DNA from: Pseudopyrenochaeta lycopersici
Taxonomy: Eukaryota > Ascomycota > Dothideomycetes > Pleosporales > Pseudopyrenochaetaceae
Direction of reading: 5' to 3'
Assembly (NCBI GenBank): GCA_003313425.1
Contig: NHZP01000017.1
Location: 868,001 to 932,000, forward strand
DNA: 64,000 nucleotides
Position numbers and translations under genes: made by a program. The notes under the pieces were generated by a model. The model saw only the letters and a list, made by a program, of their open reading frames with translations, did not search any database and had not been told where the DNA came from. Below are positions 62,071-64,000 of the stretch, piece by piece (the first letter of the stretch is position 1; every line of letters begins with the position of its first letter).

Positions 62071-64000
62071 CGTTTCGACTAGGCTGAAAATCTCATTTAT
62101 ATTTTCTAACTTTGGTATCACAAAAGATCGAGGGGGTAGCGAACCAAAGGTTTATACCTCTAGAAAGCGACGTACTCCCAGCGGTAATCTTTTGGCATAT
62201 GTCAACATAGTTTGACCGAACAATATCCATAATTAATGAGTACTCTACGGACCAGCATCAGATGGCTAGATGATGTGTTAATGGTAGGTTTCGAATCGAT
62301 CTTGAAACGCAGCGTCGCCGTAGATTTGTATAGTCGCGTTTCCCATTGGTGGGCTTCAATCGTCCGGTACGAGCCGCAATAATACTACATAGCATCACCC
62401 CTCCATTTTGCATTTGCATGGAGTCCCTTGCCTAGATCTAGTCCTGCTTAGAATTCAAGTGTACCGTCTGTTGTCGTCTAACTTGATGTATACGGCGTTC
62501 ACCAGCCTTGCCCTGACCAAATCCGAATACTTGGTGAAGGCAATATTATAAGTATGTAGCCAAAGGGGTCAGTTGCAATATCATGCCACGGGCGACCTTT
62601 TGTCTTGATAAAACAGAGAAGACTGTAAATTTTATTACTTGTGTTCGAGTAAGAAACTCAGCGCCTCAAGCGGGACGTTATGAAAGATCGACGGCGGTAT
62701 AATGCCATGCTTGTGAGGAGACGGAGACAGATTCTGGCATAGGCGAAAAATCCGCCGACCGCCAAAGCTGTTAAAGATGGGGCAGAGAAAGGGCCGAATC
62801 GCTATGACGCCAATGAAAGCTCGTCCAGATGTTGAGTCCCTTGACTCTGGTGACGGCGCAATCCTACACCGACTTTAATGAAACCCCTCTGCAAAACCTG
62901 CCTCCTGAGTTCTTGGATTTTTTCGATTGGGGACCTGTGTTATCTTCACGTCTTCATTAGGCATTTGAACTATTCAACCATAGACAGTTGTCTGTTCCTA
63001 GCAGTGTGCCATAACTTAGCTCCAAAATGAGAGTGCTTTGTAAATATTAGGACACCAAGATTTTACCCTGCAGATTGTGGTGACTACGTCTCAGCTGCAC
63101 GCGGACTCTTAATCATCCTTCTAGGCGGAAGAGCTAGTGCTTCGACGAGAATCAAATGTTTATACAATGTCTAGAGACGAGTGCTGTTTCTCTCCAATTT
63201 GCTTATTACTTATTACAAGTCCAGAATGGTCCCAAATATAACAACAGACCTAAGATACTCTGTCTATCTGGTCCCTAATGGTTCGAAGTCTGTCGGTGGG
63301 CTGGTGTTGTGTTGAAAGGCTGATACTACAATGGTTTAAAATAGAACCTTTGACGGAACAGATGGTCACACAAGCTACTGAGTTTGGTATTATAAACTTG
63401 CGAATCTTGCTCCTCTTCAACTGTGGGATAGTAAAATTCACTCCACAGAAGCCCTATAGAAATGTTGCTTTGCTTCTCTTACGGCTTGTGATAATAAAAT
63501 CGTGTATCTGCAGATTCTCTTAACATCAACTTGTATACACTCTAGCACCTAAACTTCTCAACAACGTCAATAAAGTAGCGCTCGTATCGATTCACAGCCG
63601 AACGAGATTTCGATAATCTCCATAACAGGCTAAGCTCTGCGTGCTCAGGTTCATACCTACACCTTCACCAACTCACCGACGCAAAAAGCAATCAGCGCAA
63701 GGAAGTCTCGATGAAACTTTCTATCCATCCTTCTACTGCCACCGAAATATTTTATGTCGAAAGTTCTCGCGGTATCCTGGAGTTAGTGAACGCAACACAT
63801 ATGGGGACTTTCGGAACCGCCATCAATCTTTGGCTATTAATCTCGCAAGGTGTGATATATCAATAGCCAGATGGACACAGGATTCCACTACAGCTCTTTC
63901 ATGAAATTCTCTATTTGATGAATTCGAGTTTGCCCCTCAACAACGATGTGGTCGGGAAAAGGACCGCGTCACCCAGTTTCTCGCCAGCAGGTTAGCAGCA
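62071..64000. other. Promoter of the LPMO gene and 1.9 kb without a supported gene
   Basis: Small ORFs at 63278-63523 and 63641-63904 (forward) are unrecognised. Near the right edge a forward frame around 63890-63950 reads LFHEILYLMNSSLP, faintly like the start of an F-box, so a gene may begin at the edge. This is too weak to call. Confidence 0.35.

Overview
The window looks like nuclear DNA of a filamentous ascomycete, most probably a dothideomycete and quite possibly Pleosporales. Nearly every gene is split by short introns, mostly 47-150 nt, with GT...AG ends and CTAAC/CTGAC branch sites. Fungal-restricted families are present: Zn2Cys6 regulator, HET-domain protein, AA9 polysaccharide monooxygenase, siderophore transporter, an Alt a 1-like secreted protein, and a THI5/NMT1 gene carrying a TPP riboswitch. 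The species cannot be named by eye; the TEF1 gene (33409-35234) would settle it in a database search.

Layout. 1-9.3 kb is housekeeping and signalling: the 3' end of a SEA/GATOR2 subunit (Sea4/Mios), an F-box/LRR protein of the Grr1 type (reverse), and an Ark1/Prk1-family kinase (forward), the last two diverging from a 1.9 kb leader region. 9.3-13.8 kb holds no gene I can support. 13.8-20 kb has a family III CoA-transferase and a Zn2Cys6 regulator transcribed away from a shared 670 bp promoter, followed by an epoxide-hydrolase-like alpha/beta hydrolase. 22.7-25.9 kb is a compact block of small conserved genes: a coiled-coil unknown, SF3b5, an ankyrin protein and the Pol III subunit Rpc11. 26-33.4 kb is AT-rich and gene-poor. 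It contains a broken aminoglycoside-phosphotransferase-like relic and one small secreted Alt a 1-like gene. 33.4-44.1 kb is again core genome: TEF1, an SDR, an aftiphilin-like adaptor protein and PAS kinase (Psk1 type).

45-62 kb is more accessory. It holds a homeodomain plus C2H2 regulator, a HET-domain protein, thiamine-pyrimidine synthase THI5 with a TPP riboswitch in its leader, a siderophore-type MFS transporter, an allantoate/nicotinate-type MFS transporter, an AhpD-like protein and a second SDR diverging from each other, and an AA9 LPMO. The transporter, AhpD-like and SDR genes could form a small catabolic module. The last 1.9 kb has no gene I can support.

All exon joins were worked out by hand from splice signals, reading phase and family similarity. 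No transcript evidence or database search was available.
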